A stretch of DNA of 33,238 bases, from positions 1 through 33,238 of the forward strand of contig NZ_LGDW01000487.1 of the NCBI RefSeq assembly GCF_001280005.1, given 5' to 3'. The notes under the pieces were generated by a model. It was not told the DNA's origin. It searched no databases and saw only the letters and a program-made list of their open reading frames with translations. Of this stretch, positions 16,826-23,635 are shown piece after piece. The position numbers and the translations under genes are program-made. This DNA comes from Streptomyces sp. NRRL WC-3618. Its GTDB lineage: Bacteria > Actinomycetota > Actinomycetes > Streptomycetales > Streptomycetaceae. How positions within the stretch are numbered: position 1 is the stretch's first letter; each line of letters begins with the position of its first letter.

Positions 16826-16963
16826 ATGAGTGACGAGCCCGAGGTGTACGCGGAGTGTGTGCTGTGTCGGGAGACGACCGAGTATCCGGCGTCCCGGAAG
16901 GGGATCACCCTGTGCCCCGTGTGTGAGTGGCAGGAGGCGCAGCGCACCGCCTGTTCAGGGTGA
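16826..16963 (+). CDS. Small zinc-ribbon-like protein (45 residues)
   Basis: This 45-residue protein starts MSDEPEVYAECVLCRE. Two CxxC pairs (Cys11/Cys14 and Cys30/Cys33 in LCPVCEW) are 15 residues apart, the layout of a small zinc ribbon; a further Cys lies at position 43. TACGCT ends six bases before the ATG, suggesting a leaderless message. Function is not known; small zinc-ribbon proteins often bind nucleic acid or a protein partner. Its stop overlaps the end of the convergent ABC permease gene by nine bases. The regular Cys spacing and codon pattern support a real gene despite the size. Confidence 0.65.
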   Translation: MSDEPEVYAECVLCRETTEYPASRKGITLCPVCEWQEAQRTACSG

Positions 16964-17626
16964 GCGGCGTGAGGTGAGGGCACAGGCCACGGCGGTCGCC
17001 GCCAGCGTGAGCAGCGCTGCCACGGCCAGCGGCAGCAGGGGCACCGGGACGTTGCCCGAGCGCGAGCCGGTCACCAGGGACGTGATCGCCGACTTCGCCG
17101 GGGATCCCGTCACCACCATCGCCAGCAGCGCGCCGAGCATCATCGCGGGGACCGCCCGGCCGGGGGAGCGCAGCAGTGGCCAGGTCGTGAGCGCGCCGAC
17201 GGCCGTGCCGAGCAGGGCGCACACGAGGGCCGCGAGCAGTCCGGCGGCCCCTGCCGGGAGCAGTTCCACTCGTACCTGGTGGTCGGCGCTCGCGGGGTCG
17301 CTGATCAGGGTCACCAGGACGGTCGCGACCGTGCCGAGCCCCGCGGCGGCGGCCAGTGCCACCAGGAGACAGGCGAGGTGCGCCCGCCCGGGACCGGCGG
17401 CCGCGGCGACGGCGGCGCGGGCGGCGGGCGGCTCATTGGCCGCGCAGATCCGCACCAGCCAGGCGGCCACCGGCAGAAGGGCCGCCGAGGCGTACCCGAG
17501 CGAGTCGAGCACCGGCTGCCCGCCCTGCACCCCGACGCCCAGGAAGACCGCGTACAGGATGAACGGCGGCAGCCAGCGCTGCGAACGGACGAGCAGGTCG
17601 GCCTGGTAACGCAGGAGGGCGGTCAT
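16955..17626 (-). CDS. ABC transporter membrane protein
   Basis: This 223-residue integral membrane protein is the permease half of an ABC transporter. About six hydrophobic segments are visible, including WLPPFILYAVFLGVGV, HLACLLVALAAAAGLGTV, LLPAGAAGLLAALVCALLGT and LLPLAVAALLTLAATAVACA. No signal peptide is present. It follows the ATPase gene and their ATG and stop overlap by four bases, so translation is coupled. Substrate is unknown; ABC-2-like exporters of this size usually act as dimers. Longer in-frame starts up to 17821 overlap the ATPase gene and are rejected. Confidence 0.85.
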   Translation of the reverse strand: MTALLRYQADLLVRSQRWLPPFILYAVFLGVGVQGGQPVLDSLGYASAALLPVAAWLVRICAANEPPAARAAVAAAAGPGRAHLACLLVALAAAAGLGTVATVLVTLISDPASADHQVRVELLPAGAAGLLAALVCALLGTAVGALTTWPLLRSPGRAVPAMMLGALLAMVVTGSPAKSAITSLVTGSRSGNVPVPLLPLAVAALLTLAATAVACALTSRRSP

Positions 17627-18534
17627 CGGTGGCTCTCGTCCGTGGCGAGGGGGGCGGCGGGTACGTCGGCGGGTGTTTCGGGCGTTGTGGGGCTGACGCT
17701 GACCACGTGCCAGGGCGGGCGGGCCGTGAGCAGGGCGCGCAGTACGACGTCCGAGTGGGTACGGGGGACGGTGAGCCGGTGGCCGCCCGGCGCCTCGGTC
17801 TCCGTGCTCGACGCAGTCCACTTCAGCGCCTCGGCCGGGGGTACCGCGCCCGGCGGCCCCTGGGCCTCGACGACCAGGTGGGGGCCGCCGGGTACGGGTG
17901 AACCGGCTTGTGCGGTACGGCGGTCGAGGCCGCCCTCCGTCACGGTGTAGGTCGCGTCGGGCACCCCCGCCAGGCGGCCCGGGTCATGGTCGACGAACAC
18001 CACCGAGGCGCCGGACGCGGTCCGTTCGGCGACGACCCGCTCCAACTCGGCCCGGGCGGCGGTGTCGAGGCCCGTCCACGCCTCGTCGAGGACGAGCAGC
18101 TCGGGGTCGGCGAGCAGGGCCTGCGCGACGGCGACCTTCTGGCTGCTGCCCTTCGACAGCTGTGCCATGGGCGTCCGGGCGTACGCGGCGGCGCCGAGCC
18201 GCTCCAGCCACTCGTCGGCGGCGCGGGCGGCGGCCGTACGGGACAGTCCGTGCACGGCGCCCAGATGCGTGAGGTAGCCGTGGGCGGTGAAGGGGAGCGT
18301 CGCCGGGAAGCGTTCCGGGACGTACGCGGTGCGCGGGCGGCCGCTGAGGGTGCCCTCCGTGGGGGCGTCGATGCCGGCGAGGACGCGCAGGAGCGTGGAC
18401 TTGCCGGTGCCGTTGGCGCCCTCGATACGGGTGAGGGTGCCGGGCGTGAGCGTCAGGTCGACGCCGCGCAGGACCCAGGGGCCGCGTATGCCGTAGCGGC
18501 GGCCCACCCCGTCAAGTCGACGTTCCTGGCGCAT
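17623..18534 (-). CDS. ABC transporter ATP-binding protein
   Basis: This 303-residue ATPase partners with the following permease. Walker A is GANGTGKST (residues 39-47), the ABC signature is LSKGSSQKV (126-134), Walker B is LLVLDEAWTGLD (146-157), and the H-loop is His183 in VFVDHD. The signature has SKGSS in place of SGGQ, as in several export-type ATPases. The Q-loop glutamine is not obvious; the sequence there reads YVPERFP. The ~100 residues after the ATPase core are Pro/Thr-rich with a short alpha/beta unit (HSDVVLRALLTARPPWHVVSV), a regulatory-type tail. It is divergent from the PTH2 gene, with a 57-base gap that must hold both promoters. Confidence 0.93.
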   Translation of the reverse strand: MRQERRLDGVGRRYGIRGPWVLRGVDLTLTPGTLTRIEGANGTGKSTLLRVLAGIDAPTEGTLSGRPRTAYVPERFPATLPFTAHGYLTHLGAVHGLSRTAAARAADEWLERLGAAAYARTPMAQLSKGSSQKVAVAQALLADPELLVLDEAWTGLDTAARAELERVVAERTASGASVVFVDHDPGRLAGVPDATYTVTEGGLDRRTAQAGSPVPGGPHLVVEAQGPPGAVPPAEALKWTASSTETEAPGGHRLTVPRTHSDVVLRALLTARPPWHVVSVSPTTPETPADVPAAPLATDESHR

Positions 18535-18591
18535 CCGGCCTCCGTCCTCTCCCCCGGAAGAACCGATCTTCCGCCTGGCAGACTGAAGGAC

Positions 18592-19332
18592 GTGAACAAT
18601 GACCCGGCCGTTCCCGGCGACAGCCCTTTCCGCTCCGAACCCTCACCTCGCGACGACGCCCCCCAGTTCGTCCTCCCCCTCGTCGCCCGGATCGAGAAGG
18701 CCGGGCCGCCCGCTCGTACGGACGCGTTGGAGACCGCCGCCAGGGCCGTTCTCGTGATCCTCGGGGACGAGCGGTCGGCCGATGAGGGTGAGTGGGCGCA
18801 GGTCATGCGGGACTGGCAGGACGCCCGGATCCGCAAGGTCGTGCGGCGGGCGCGGGGCGCCGAGTGGCGGCGGGCCGAGGCGCTGCCCGGCATCACGGTG
18901 ACCGGCAAGTCGGCCGAGGTGCGGGTCTTCCCGCCCGTTCCGCTGGACGGCTGGCCCAAGGACCTGGCCCGGCTCCAGGTCTCCGGCACCGATCTGGAGG
19001 ACCCGGAGCCGCCGCTCGACGCCGATCCGACGGTGCCTGTCCTGTGGCTGAACCCCGAGCTGGACATGTCGGCGGGCAAGGCGATGGCGCAGACGGGACA
19101 CGGCGCTCAGCTGGCCTGGTGGGAGCTGTCGGACGAGGCGCGGGCTGCCTGGCGCGACGCGGGCTTCCCGCTCGCCGTCCGTACGGCGGAGCCGGCACAG
19201 TGGCGTGAACTCACCTCCGGCGACCTCCCGTTGGTCCGAGACGCCGGTTTCACGGAGATCGCGCCCGGTTCGGCGACGGTGGTCGCCGATCACCGTCCCC
19301 TGGGCCGCCCAGGATTCAAACATCTTCGTTGA
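18592..19332 (+). CDS. Peptidyl-tRNA hydrolase 2 (PTH2) family protein
   Basis: This 246-residue protein has a C-terminal half resembling PTH2, the archaeal/eukaryotic-type enzyme that releases peptidyl-tRNA. VLWLNPELDMSAGKAMAQTG followed by HGAQLAWWEL is the core motif (family: R-x-DL-x(2)-GK-x-AAQ-x-AHA). The N-terminal ~130 residues are an actinobacterial extension. A bacterial Pth1 elsewhere would be expected to be the main enzyme. Start GTG 18592 is the first candidate outside the divergent ATPase gene. GAAGGA lies too close (one base) to serve as a normal ribosome site. CAGACT seven bases before the start suggests a leaderless message. Longer in-frame extension to 17908 is antisense to the ATPase and is rejected. 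Confidence 0.8.
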   Translation: MNNDPAVPGDSPFRSEPSPRDDAPQFVLPLVARIEKAGPPARTDALETAARAVLVILGDERSADEGEWAQVMRDWQDARIRKVVRRARGAEWRRAEALPGITVTGKSAEVRVFPPVPLDGWPKDLARLQVSGTDLEDPEPPLDADPTVPVLWLNPELDMSAGKAMAQTGHGAQLAWWELSDEARAAWRDAGFPLAVRTAEPAQWRELTSGDLPLVRDAGFTEIAPGSATVVADHRPLGRPGFKHLR

Positions 19333-19365
19333 ACATCACCGGGTTCTCCCGCGTACTTCCTGTCG

Positions 19366-19420
19366 CTGGCCATGCAACACCTGCCCAACGACCAGTTGGT
19401 TCCCCCGGGAGGCTCCTTTG
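19366..19420 (+). repeat. Duplicated 5' leader, copy 1 (DUF4142-A)
   Basis: The leader has CTGGCCA, then CCAACGACCAGTTGG (a CCAAC/GTTGG inverted repeat), then CCCCCGGGAGG as the ribosome site, ending with TTG. The same 55-base arrangement occurs at 20113-20167. The ribosome-binding GGG can pair with the adjacent CCC run, a possible translational control. Confidence 0.75.
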
Positions 19421-20029
19421 CCGCGCTTCAACCACTCGGCCCTCGTCATCGCGGCGCTGACGACCACCATCGCCGCGCTCTCGTTCCCTGTGTGGTCGTA
19501 CGCCGACCGATCCGGCACTGGAATGGCCAACGTGGCCTCCGGCACGGTGAACACGCAGTGGGGTCCGCTGACCGCCTCCGACCGCGACCTGATCGTGCGC
19601 GTGCGGCTTGCCGGGCTGTGGGAGCTGCCCGCCGCGGAGAAGGCGATGGCGCGCTCCAAGAGCGCCATCGTCAAGGACGCGGCGGACCACCTGCTGGTGG
19701 GCCACGCGGACCTCGACGAGCGGGTGCGCACCGTCGCGACCCAGCTCGGGGTGGCGCTGCCCAACGAGCCGAACGCGCAGCAGCAGGGCTTTCTCGCGCA
19801 GATGGACGCGGCTCAGGACGGGGAGAACTTCGACCGGACGTGGGCGAACCTTCTGCGGTCCGCGCACGGCAAGATCTTCCCGGCCATCGGCGCGGTGCGG
19901 AACCAGACCCGCAACACCCTCGTGCGGCAGCTGGCGACGGACACCAACCAGACCGTGCTCGACCACATCACGATGCTGGAGAAGACCGGCCAGGTCGACT
20001 TCGACGGCATCGCCAACGGCACGATCTGA
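19418..20029 (+). CDS. DUF4142 family protein A (secreted or membrane-anchored)
   Basis: This 203-residue protein has an N-terminal hydrophobic helix (residues 7-25) that is a signal peptide or anchor, followed by FPVWSYADRSGTG. The remainder is a DUF4142-type four-helix, ferritin-like bundle: LTASDRDLIVRVRLAGLWEL, then KDAADHLLVGHADLDERV, NLLRSAHGKIFPAIGAV, and VLDHITMLEKTGQVDF. Four His (91, 96, 150, 183) are shared with the other two copies here. There are no Cys. The start is TTG 19418, five bases after GGGAGG; the next copy has the same start. It lies 85 bases after the PTH2 gene. The family's function is unknown. Confidence 0.85.
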   Translation: MPRFNHSALVIAALTTTIAALSFPVWSYADRSGTGMANVASGTVNTQWGPLTASDRDLIVRVRLAGLWELPAAEKAMARSKSAIVKDAADHLLVGHADLDERVRTVATQLGVALPNEPNAQQQGFLAQMDAAQDGENFDRTWANLLRSAHGKIFPAIGAVRNQTRNTLVRQLATDTNQTVLDHITMLEKTGQVDFDGIANGTI

Positions 20030-20112
20030 CATCTGTCGGCGTACAAGGGCCGAGGTCTCGACCCAGGCCCGCCCCCACCCGACGTCCCGATACGCCACAC
20101 GTATCTCCCTCA

Positions 20113-20167
20113 CTGGCCAAGTGACAGTCCCCAACGACCAGTTGGTTTCCCCCGGGAGGCTTCTTTG
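20113..20167 (+). repeat. Duplicated 5' leader, copy 2 (DUF4142-B)
   Basis: This matches copy 1 at 19366-19420 in order, spacing and start codon: CTGGCCA, CCAACGACCAGTTGG, CCCCCGGGAGG and TTG, with few differences. It shows that the duplication took in the upstream control region as well as the gene. Confidence 0.75.
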
Positions 20168-20962
20168 CCCCGCATGAACGGCTCGATCCTCGTCGGCCTG
20201 GCGATCGCAGGCACGATCGGCGCCCTCGCGTACCCCGTCGTCTACTCGTACCCCCACCGCGACGACGCCGCCAAGGCTGCCGCGGTCACCGGAGAGACGG
20301 TGAACACCCAGTGGGGGCCGCTGACCGCCACCGACCGCGACCTGATCGTGCGCGTGCGGCTGGCCGGGCTGTGGGAGCTGCCAGCGGGGCAGCAGGCGAT
20401 GACGCGCTCAACCAACCCCGCCGTGAAGGAAGCCGCGAACCACCTGATCGTGGGCCACAACGACCTCGACAAGCGGGTGCGGACCATCTCCGCGCAGCTC
20501 AACGTCCCGCTGCCCAGCCAGCCGAACGACCAGCAGCAGGGCTTCCTGAAGGCGATGACGGACGCCTCGGCCGCGGACTACGACAAGGTCTGGGCGAACC
20601 TCCTGCGGACAGCGCACGGGAAGATCTTCCCGGCCATCGCGGCGGTGCGGAACCAAACCCGCAACACCCTCGTGCGGCAGCTGGCCTCGGACGCCAACCA
20701 GACCGTGCTCGACCACATCACGATCCTGGAGAAGACCGGCCAGATCGACTTCGAGGCCATCGCCGCAGGCGCCGCCGGTCCGAGCGCCAGTCCGACCGGC
20801 CCGCCGCCGCCGGTCGCCGGAGTGCTGCCGCCCGCCGCGCCCCCGGTGGAACCGACCGGCAACACTCCCGGGAAGTCGAAGCCGTCGCCGACGACCCCGG
20901 GCGTGGTCAACACCAACCGGCCGGAGGCGAAGGACCCCAACACCGTCGTTCAGGGCGGGTAG
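20165..20962 (+). CDS. DUF4142 family protein B with Pro-rich tail
   Basis: This 265-residue tandem paralogue of the preceding gene is nearly identical over long stretches, for example DRDLIVRVRLAGLWELPA, GKIFPAI and RNQTRNTLVRQLA. The N-terminal hydrophobic helix differs (ILVGLAIAGTIGALAYPVVY) and lacks the DRSGTG motif. After the bundle a Pro/Thr-rich tail of about 60 residues follows (GPSASPTGPPPPVAGVLPP and on), likely extended and exposed outside the membrane. The four conserved His are kept and no Cys is present. The start is TTG 20165, five bases after GGGAGG; ATG 20174 is possible. It is co-directional with the MNIO gene 109 bases downstream. Confidence 0.87.
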   Translation: MPRMNGSILVGLAIAGTIGALAYPVVYSYPHRDDAAKAAAVTGETVNTQWGPLTATDRDLIVRVRLAGLWELPAGQQAMTRSTNPAVKEAANHLIVGHNDLDKRVRTISAQLNVPLPSQPNDQQQGFLKAMTDASAADYDKVWANLLRTAHGKIFPAIAAVRNQTRNTLVRQLASDANQTVLDHITILEKTGQIDFEAIAAGAAGPSASPTGPPPPVAGVLPPAAPPVEPTGNTPGKSKPSPTTPGVVNTNRPEAKDPNTVVQGG

Positions 20963-21011
20963 GGGGCCCGGAAGCTCAAATGTTGCTCTGAAGGTCTCCC
21001 TGGCGGGGTTC

Positions 21012-21030
21012 GGCCCCGGTGACCGGGGCC
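21012..21030. other. Perfect 8-bp hairpin between DUF4142-B and MNIO gene
   Basis: GGCCCCGG, a TGA loop, then CCGGGGCC. It lies 42 bases before the MNIO start codon, with no T-run. A terminator or a 5'-leader structure are equally possible. Confidence 0.5.
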
Positions 21031-21071
21031 ATCACTCCGTGGACCGAGAAGGTCGGAGAAGGTGAGACACG

Positions 21072-22493
21072 ATGAAACAACAGCAGCGACAGCGGCCACT
21101 GGGGCGACTGGGTACGGGCATCGGGTGGCGGCCGGAGATCGCGGACGCCGTGGAGGCCATGCCGGGCATCGACTGGGTCGAGGCCGTGGCCGAGAACCTC
21201 TGCCCGGGGCACCTGCCCGAGTCGCTGCTGCGGCTGCGCGAGCGCGGCGTGACAGTCGTCCCGCACGGTGTCTCCCTGGGCCTCGGCGGCGCCGACCGGC
21301 CCGCCGAGGACCGGCTCACCGCACTCGCCGAGCGGGCCGAGGCGCTGGGCTCGCCGCTGGTCACCGAGCACATCGCGTTCGTCCGGGCGGGCGGCGCACT
21401 GACCGCGTCCCCGCTGCTGGAGGCCGGGCATCTGCTACCCGTCCCCCGCACCCGGGACGCCCTCGACGTGCTGTGCGAGAACGTCCGCATCGCCCAGGCG
21501 TCGCTGCCGGTGCCGCTCGCCGTCGAGAACATCGCCGCGCTCATCGCCTGGCCGGGCGACGAGCTGACCGAGGGCCAGTTCCTGTACGAACTGGCGGACC
21601 GGACCGGCGTACGTCTCCTCATCGATGTCGCCAACCTGCACACGAACCACGTCAACCGGGGCGAGGACCCGGCGAAGGCGCTGGCCGAGCTGCCCGTCGA
21701 GGCCATCGCGTACGTCCATGTCGCGGGCGGCTTCGAGCGGGACGGTGTCTGGCACGACAGCCATGCCCACCCCGTCCCGGACGCCGTTCTCGGCATCCTC
21801 ACGGACCTCGCCTCCCGGGTCACCCCGCCCGGTGTCCTGCTGGAGCGGGACGACAACTTCCCCGAGGCGGGCGAGCTGGAGCGGGAACTGGGCGCGATCC
21901 GGGGGGCATTGGAGCGGGCTTCGACTCCGGAGCCGGCCGAGGAGGCGTCCACCGTCGGCGACGCGGGCGGCTCGTCCGACGCCTCGGACCTCGCCTCCGC
22001 CCGCCAGCGCCTCGCCCTCGCCGAGGCCGCGCTGCTCTCCGCGCTCGTCGCGGGGACGCCCGCGCCGGAGGGGTTCGACCGGGTCCGGCTCGGGGTGCAG
22101 TCGCGGGCGCTCGGGGCGAAGCGGGCCGATGTCGTGGCGAAGGTCGCGCCGGAGCTGCCCGAGATCCTCGGGGCGGACTACCGGCCAGCCTTCCTGGCGT
22201 ACGCGCACGGGCACCCGATGTCCGACGGCTACCGGCGCGACGCGCTGGACTTCGCCGCGCATCTGCTGTTCGGCGGGCAGTCGGGGCATCCCGAGAGCGT
22301 CGCCGAGACGGACGCGACCGCCGCGGCTTCCGGCATCCTCGGGAACGCGGAGAGCCGGCGGCTGTTGCGCGAGTGGTGGCTGGACCGCTCGGGCCCGGCT
22401 CCGCGCTCCCAGCGCCCCAACGGCCCGGCTGGCCCGGGCCACCCGCCGCGTACTCCTGCGCCGTTGACGGGCGGGGGCGGTCAACTCGCGTGA
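21072..22493 (+). CDS. DUF692/MNIO multinuclear iron oxidase with C-terminal extension
   Basis: This 473-residue protein has an N-terminal domain (about 10-282) of the DUF692 (MNIO) TIM-barrel family. These enzymes hold two or three iron ions and modify peptides, usually at Cys (for example MbnB, TglH). Motifs in order are [20 protein letters not shown] (His65), VTEHIAF (His100), VENIAAL (Glu152), [13 protein letters not shown] (Asp185, His190, His193), YVHVAGG (His216), DSHAHPVPD (His231, His233) and [10 protein letters not shown] (Glu258). An Ala/Ser/Glu-rich linker leads to a second helical domain (about 305-440) with [18 protein letters not shown] and [20 protein letters not shown] do not recognise this domain firmly; it may act like the separate partner proteins of other MNIO systems. 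The C-terminus is Pro/Gly-rich. ATG 21072 follows GAAGGTGAG. Confidence 0.9.
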   Translation: MKQQQRQRPLGRLGTGIGWRPEIADAVEAMPGIDWVEAVAENLCPGHLPESLLRLRERGVTVVPHGVSLGLGGADRPAEDRLTALAERAEALGSPLVTEHIAFVRAGGALTASPLLEAGHLLPVPRTRDALDVLCENVRIAQASLPVPLAVENIAALIAWPGDELTEGQFLYELADRTGVRLLIDVANLHTNHVNRGEDPAKALAELPVEAIAYVHVAGGFERDGVWHDSHAHPVPDAVLGILTDLASRVTPPGVLLERDDNFPEAGELERELGAIRGALERASTPEPAEEASTVGDAGGSSDASDLASARQRLALAEAALLSALVAGTPAPEGFDRVRLGVQSRALGAKRADVVAKVAPELPEILGADYRPAFLAYAHGHPMSDGYRRDALDFAAHLLFGGQSGHPESVAETDATAAASGILGNAESRRLLREWWLDRSGPAPRSQRPNGPAGPGHPPRTPAPLTGGGGQLA

Positions 22494-22535
22494 ACTGTGC
22501 GGGGATTAACAGTGCCACCCGGCACGGCGCACTGA

Positions 22536-22553
22536 GCCGACGCGTTTGTCGGC
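22536..22553 (+). terminator. Weak hairpin after the MNIO gene
   Basis: GCCGAC, a six-base loop, then GTCGGC, followed by GTTTCGG. A smaller GTGCC/GGCAC hairpin precedes it at 22512-22525. Both are short, and readthrough is likely. Confidence 0.3.
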
Positions 22554-22655
22554 GTTTCGGGAGGTATGCACGAGGCCAGCGCTCCCTCATCCGGCGTCCG
22601 CCCCCTCCCCCCGCAGCCACCTCCGCTCGTACCGCAGTTGGCGTAGGGCCCGCAG

Positions 22656-22661
22656 TAGAAT
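22656..22661 (+). promoter_or_regulatory. Candidate -10 element for DUF4142-C
   Basis: TAGAAT is a good -10 match 58 bases before ATG 22720, leaving room for a leader with the ACAGGAGG ribosome site. No matching -35 at normal spacing is seen. Confidence 0.3.
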
Positions 22662-22719
22662 GCCTCCTCCGTGCCCGAAGCGCATTAGCGTGCGGTGCCG
22701 CAACAGGAGGCAAGGCACC

Positions 22720-23541
22720 ATGCGATCCATCCAACGTTCCGGTCTCGGCGGCACCGGGCTCATCGTCGCGGGGCTGGCGGCGACCCTCGTCGCGCTGGTC
22801 TTTCCGGTCTGGTCGTACACGGACCGGTCCGGGACCGGTGTGGACGTGCTCAACGCGCAGACCGTGTCGACCCAGTACGGTCCGCTGTCGGCGCTCGACC
22901 GCGAATTCCTCACCAAGGTCCGGCTGGCGGGGCTGTGGGAGCTGCCCGCCGGCCAGCTGGCCCAGGAACGCGGCACCACCGAGGCCGTACGGCTCGCGGG
23001 CCGGCATCTGATCGAGGGGCACACGTTCCTCGACGAGCGCGTCCGGGACGTCGCCTCGCGCCTCAGCTTCGAACTGCCCAACCAGCCCAGTGAGCAGCAG
23101 CGCGGGTGGCTCAGCACCATGGACGCGGATCACGGCGAGGACTTCGACCGCGCGTTCGCCAACCTGTTGCGGATGGCCCACGGCAAGGTCTTCTCCGTCG
23201 TCGCGCAGGTCCGCGCGAGCACCCGTAACTCCCTGGTCCGCACCCTCGCCGACGACGCGAACAGGACCGTGCTCGACCACATCCAGGTCCTGGAGGCCAC
23301 GGGATACGTCGACTTCGACGCCCTCGCCCAGGACATGGCCGCCGCGAGCACTCCGCCGCTCACCAACTCCCCGGCCCCGCCGGGCCCGGTGCCCACACCC
23401 ACGCCGGCGGTGCCGGTGACGCCGTCTCCGGTCACGACCTATCCATTGCCGCCGGCCGCGAGCAGCCCGCCGCCGGAGGTCGGGGAGGTCGTCGGCGTCA
23501 CGGAGCCCGCGACACCGGCGGAGCCGTCCGAAGCGCCCTGA
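22720..23541 (+). CDS. DUF4142 family protein C with Pro/Thr-rich tail
   Basis: This 273-residue third DUF4142 member is more diverged than A and B are from each other. It shares FPVWSYTDRSGTG with copy A after the N-terminal hydrophobic helix. The bundle follows: SALDREFLTKVRLAGLWEL, AGRHLIEGHTFLDERVRDV, NLLRMAHGKVFSVV and VLDHIQVLEATGYVDFDAL. The four family His are kept and Cys is absent. The last ~65 residues are Pro/Thr/Val-rich (PVPTPTPAVPVTPSPVTTY), a likely exposed stalk that could be glycosylated. ACAGGAGG lies nine bases before ATG 22720; longer in-frame starts back to 22546 read through Arg/Pro-biased sequence and are rejected. Confidence 0.88.
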   Translation: MRSIQRSGLGGTGLIVAGLAATLVALVFPVWSYTDRSGTGVDVLNAQTVSTQYGPLSALDREFLTKVRLAGLWELPAGQLAQERGTTEAVRLAGRHLIEGHTFLDERVRDVASRLSFELPNQPSEQQRGWLSTMDADHGEDFDRAFANLLRMAHGKVFSVVAQVRASTRNSLVRTLADDANRTVLDHIQVLEATGYVDFDALAQDMAAASTPPLTNSPAPPGPVPTPTPAVPVTPSPVTTYPLPPAASSPPPEVGEVVGVTEPATPAEPSEAP

Positions 23542-23599
23542 TCCGGCCACCGCCCATACGGCACGTACCGGCCATACCTCGTCCGTATCCTGAAAGCCC

Positions 23600-23626
23600 A
23601 TGGCGTTCCCGGCACCCTTCGCATAG
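23600..23626 (+). other. Possible 8-codon upstream ORF before the TIGR04222 gene
   Basis: ATG 23600 opens a frame encoding MAFPAPFA and stopping at TAG 23624-23626, ten bases before the next gene's ATG. TATCCT (23586-23591) lies eight bases upstream of this ATG, as in a leaderless transcript. It may be chance. Confidence 0.25.
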
Positions 23627-23635
23627 AACAGCGGC

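Noticed and set aside
17908..18591. Upstream extension of the PTH2 frame
   Set aside because: Antisense to the ABC ATPase gene, with no PTH2 homology in the extension.
22566..22646. 26-codon Pro-rich frame after GGGAGG, considered as a precursor peptide for the MNIO
   Set aside because: The ribosome site is only one base from the ATG, and the peptide has no Cys or leader-like part.
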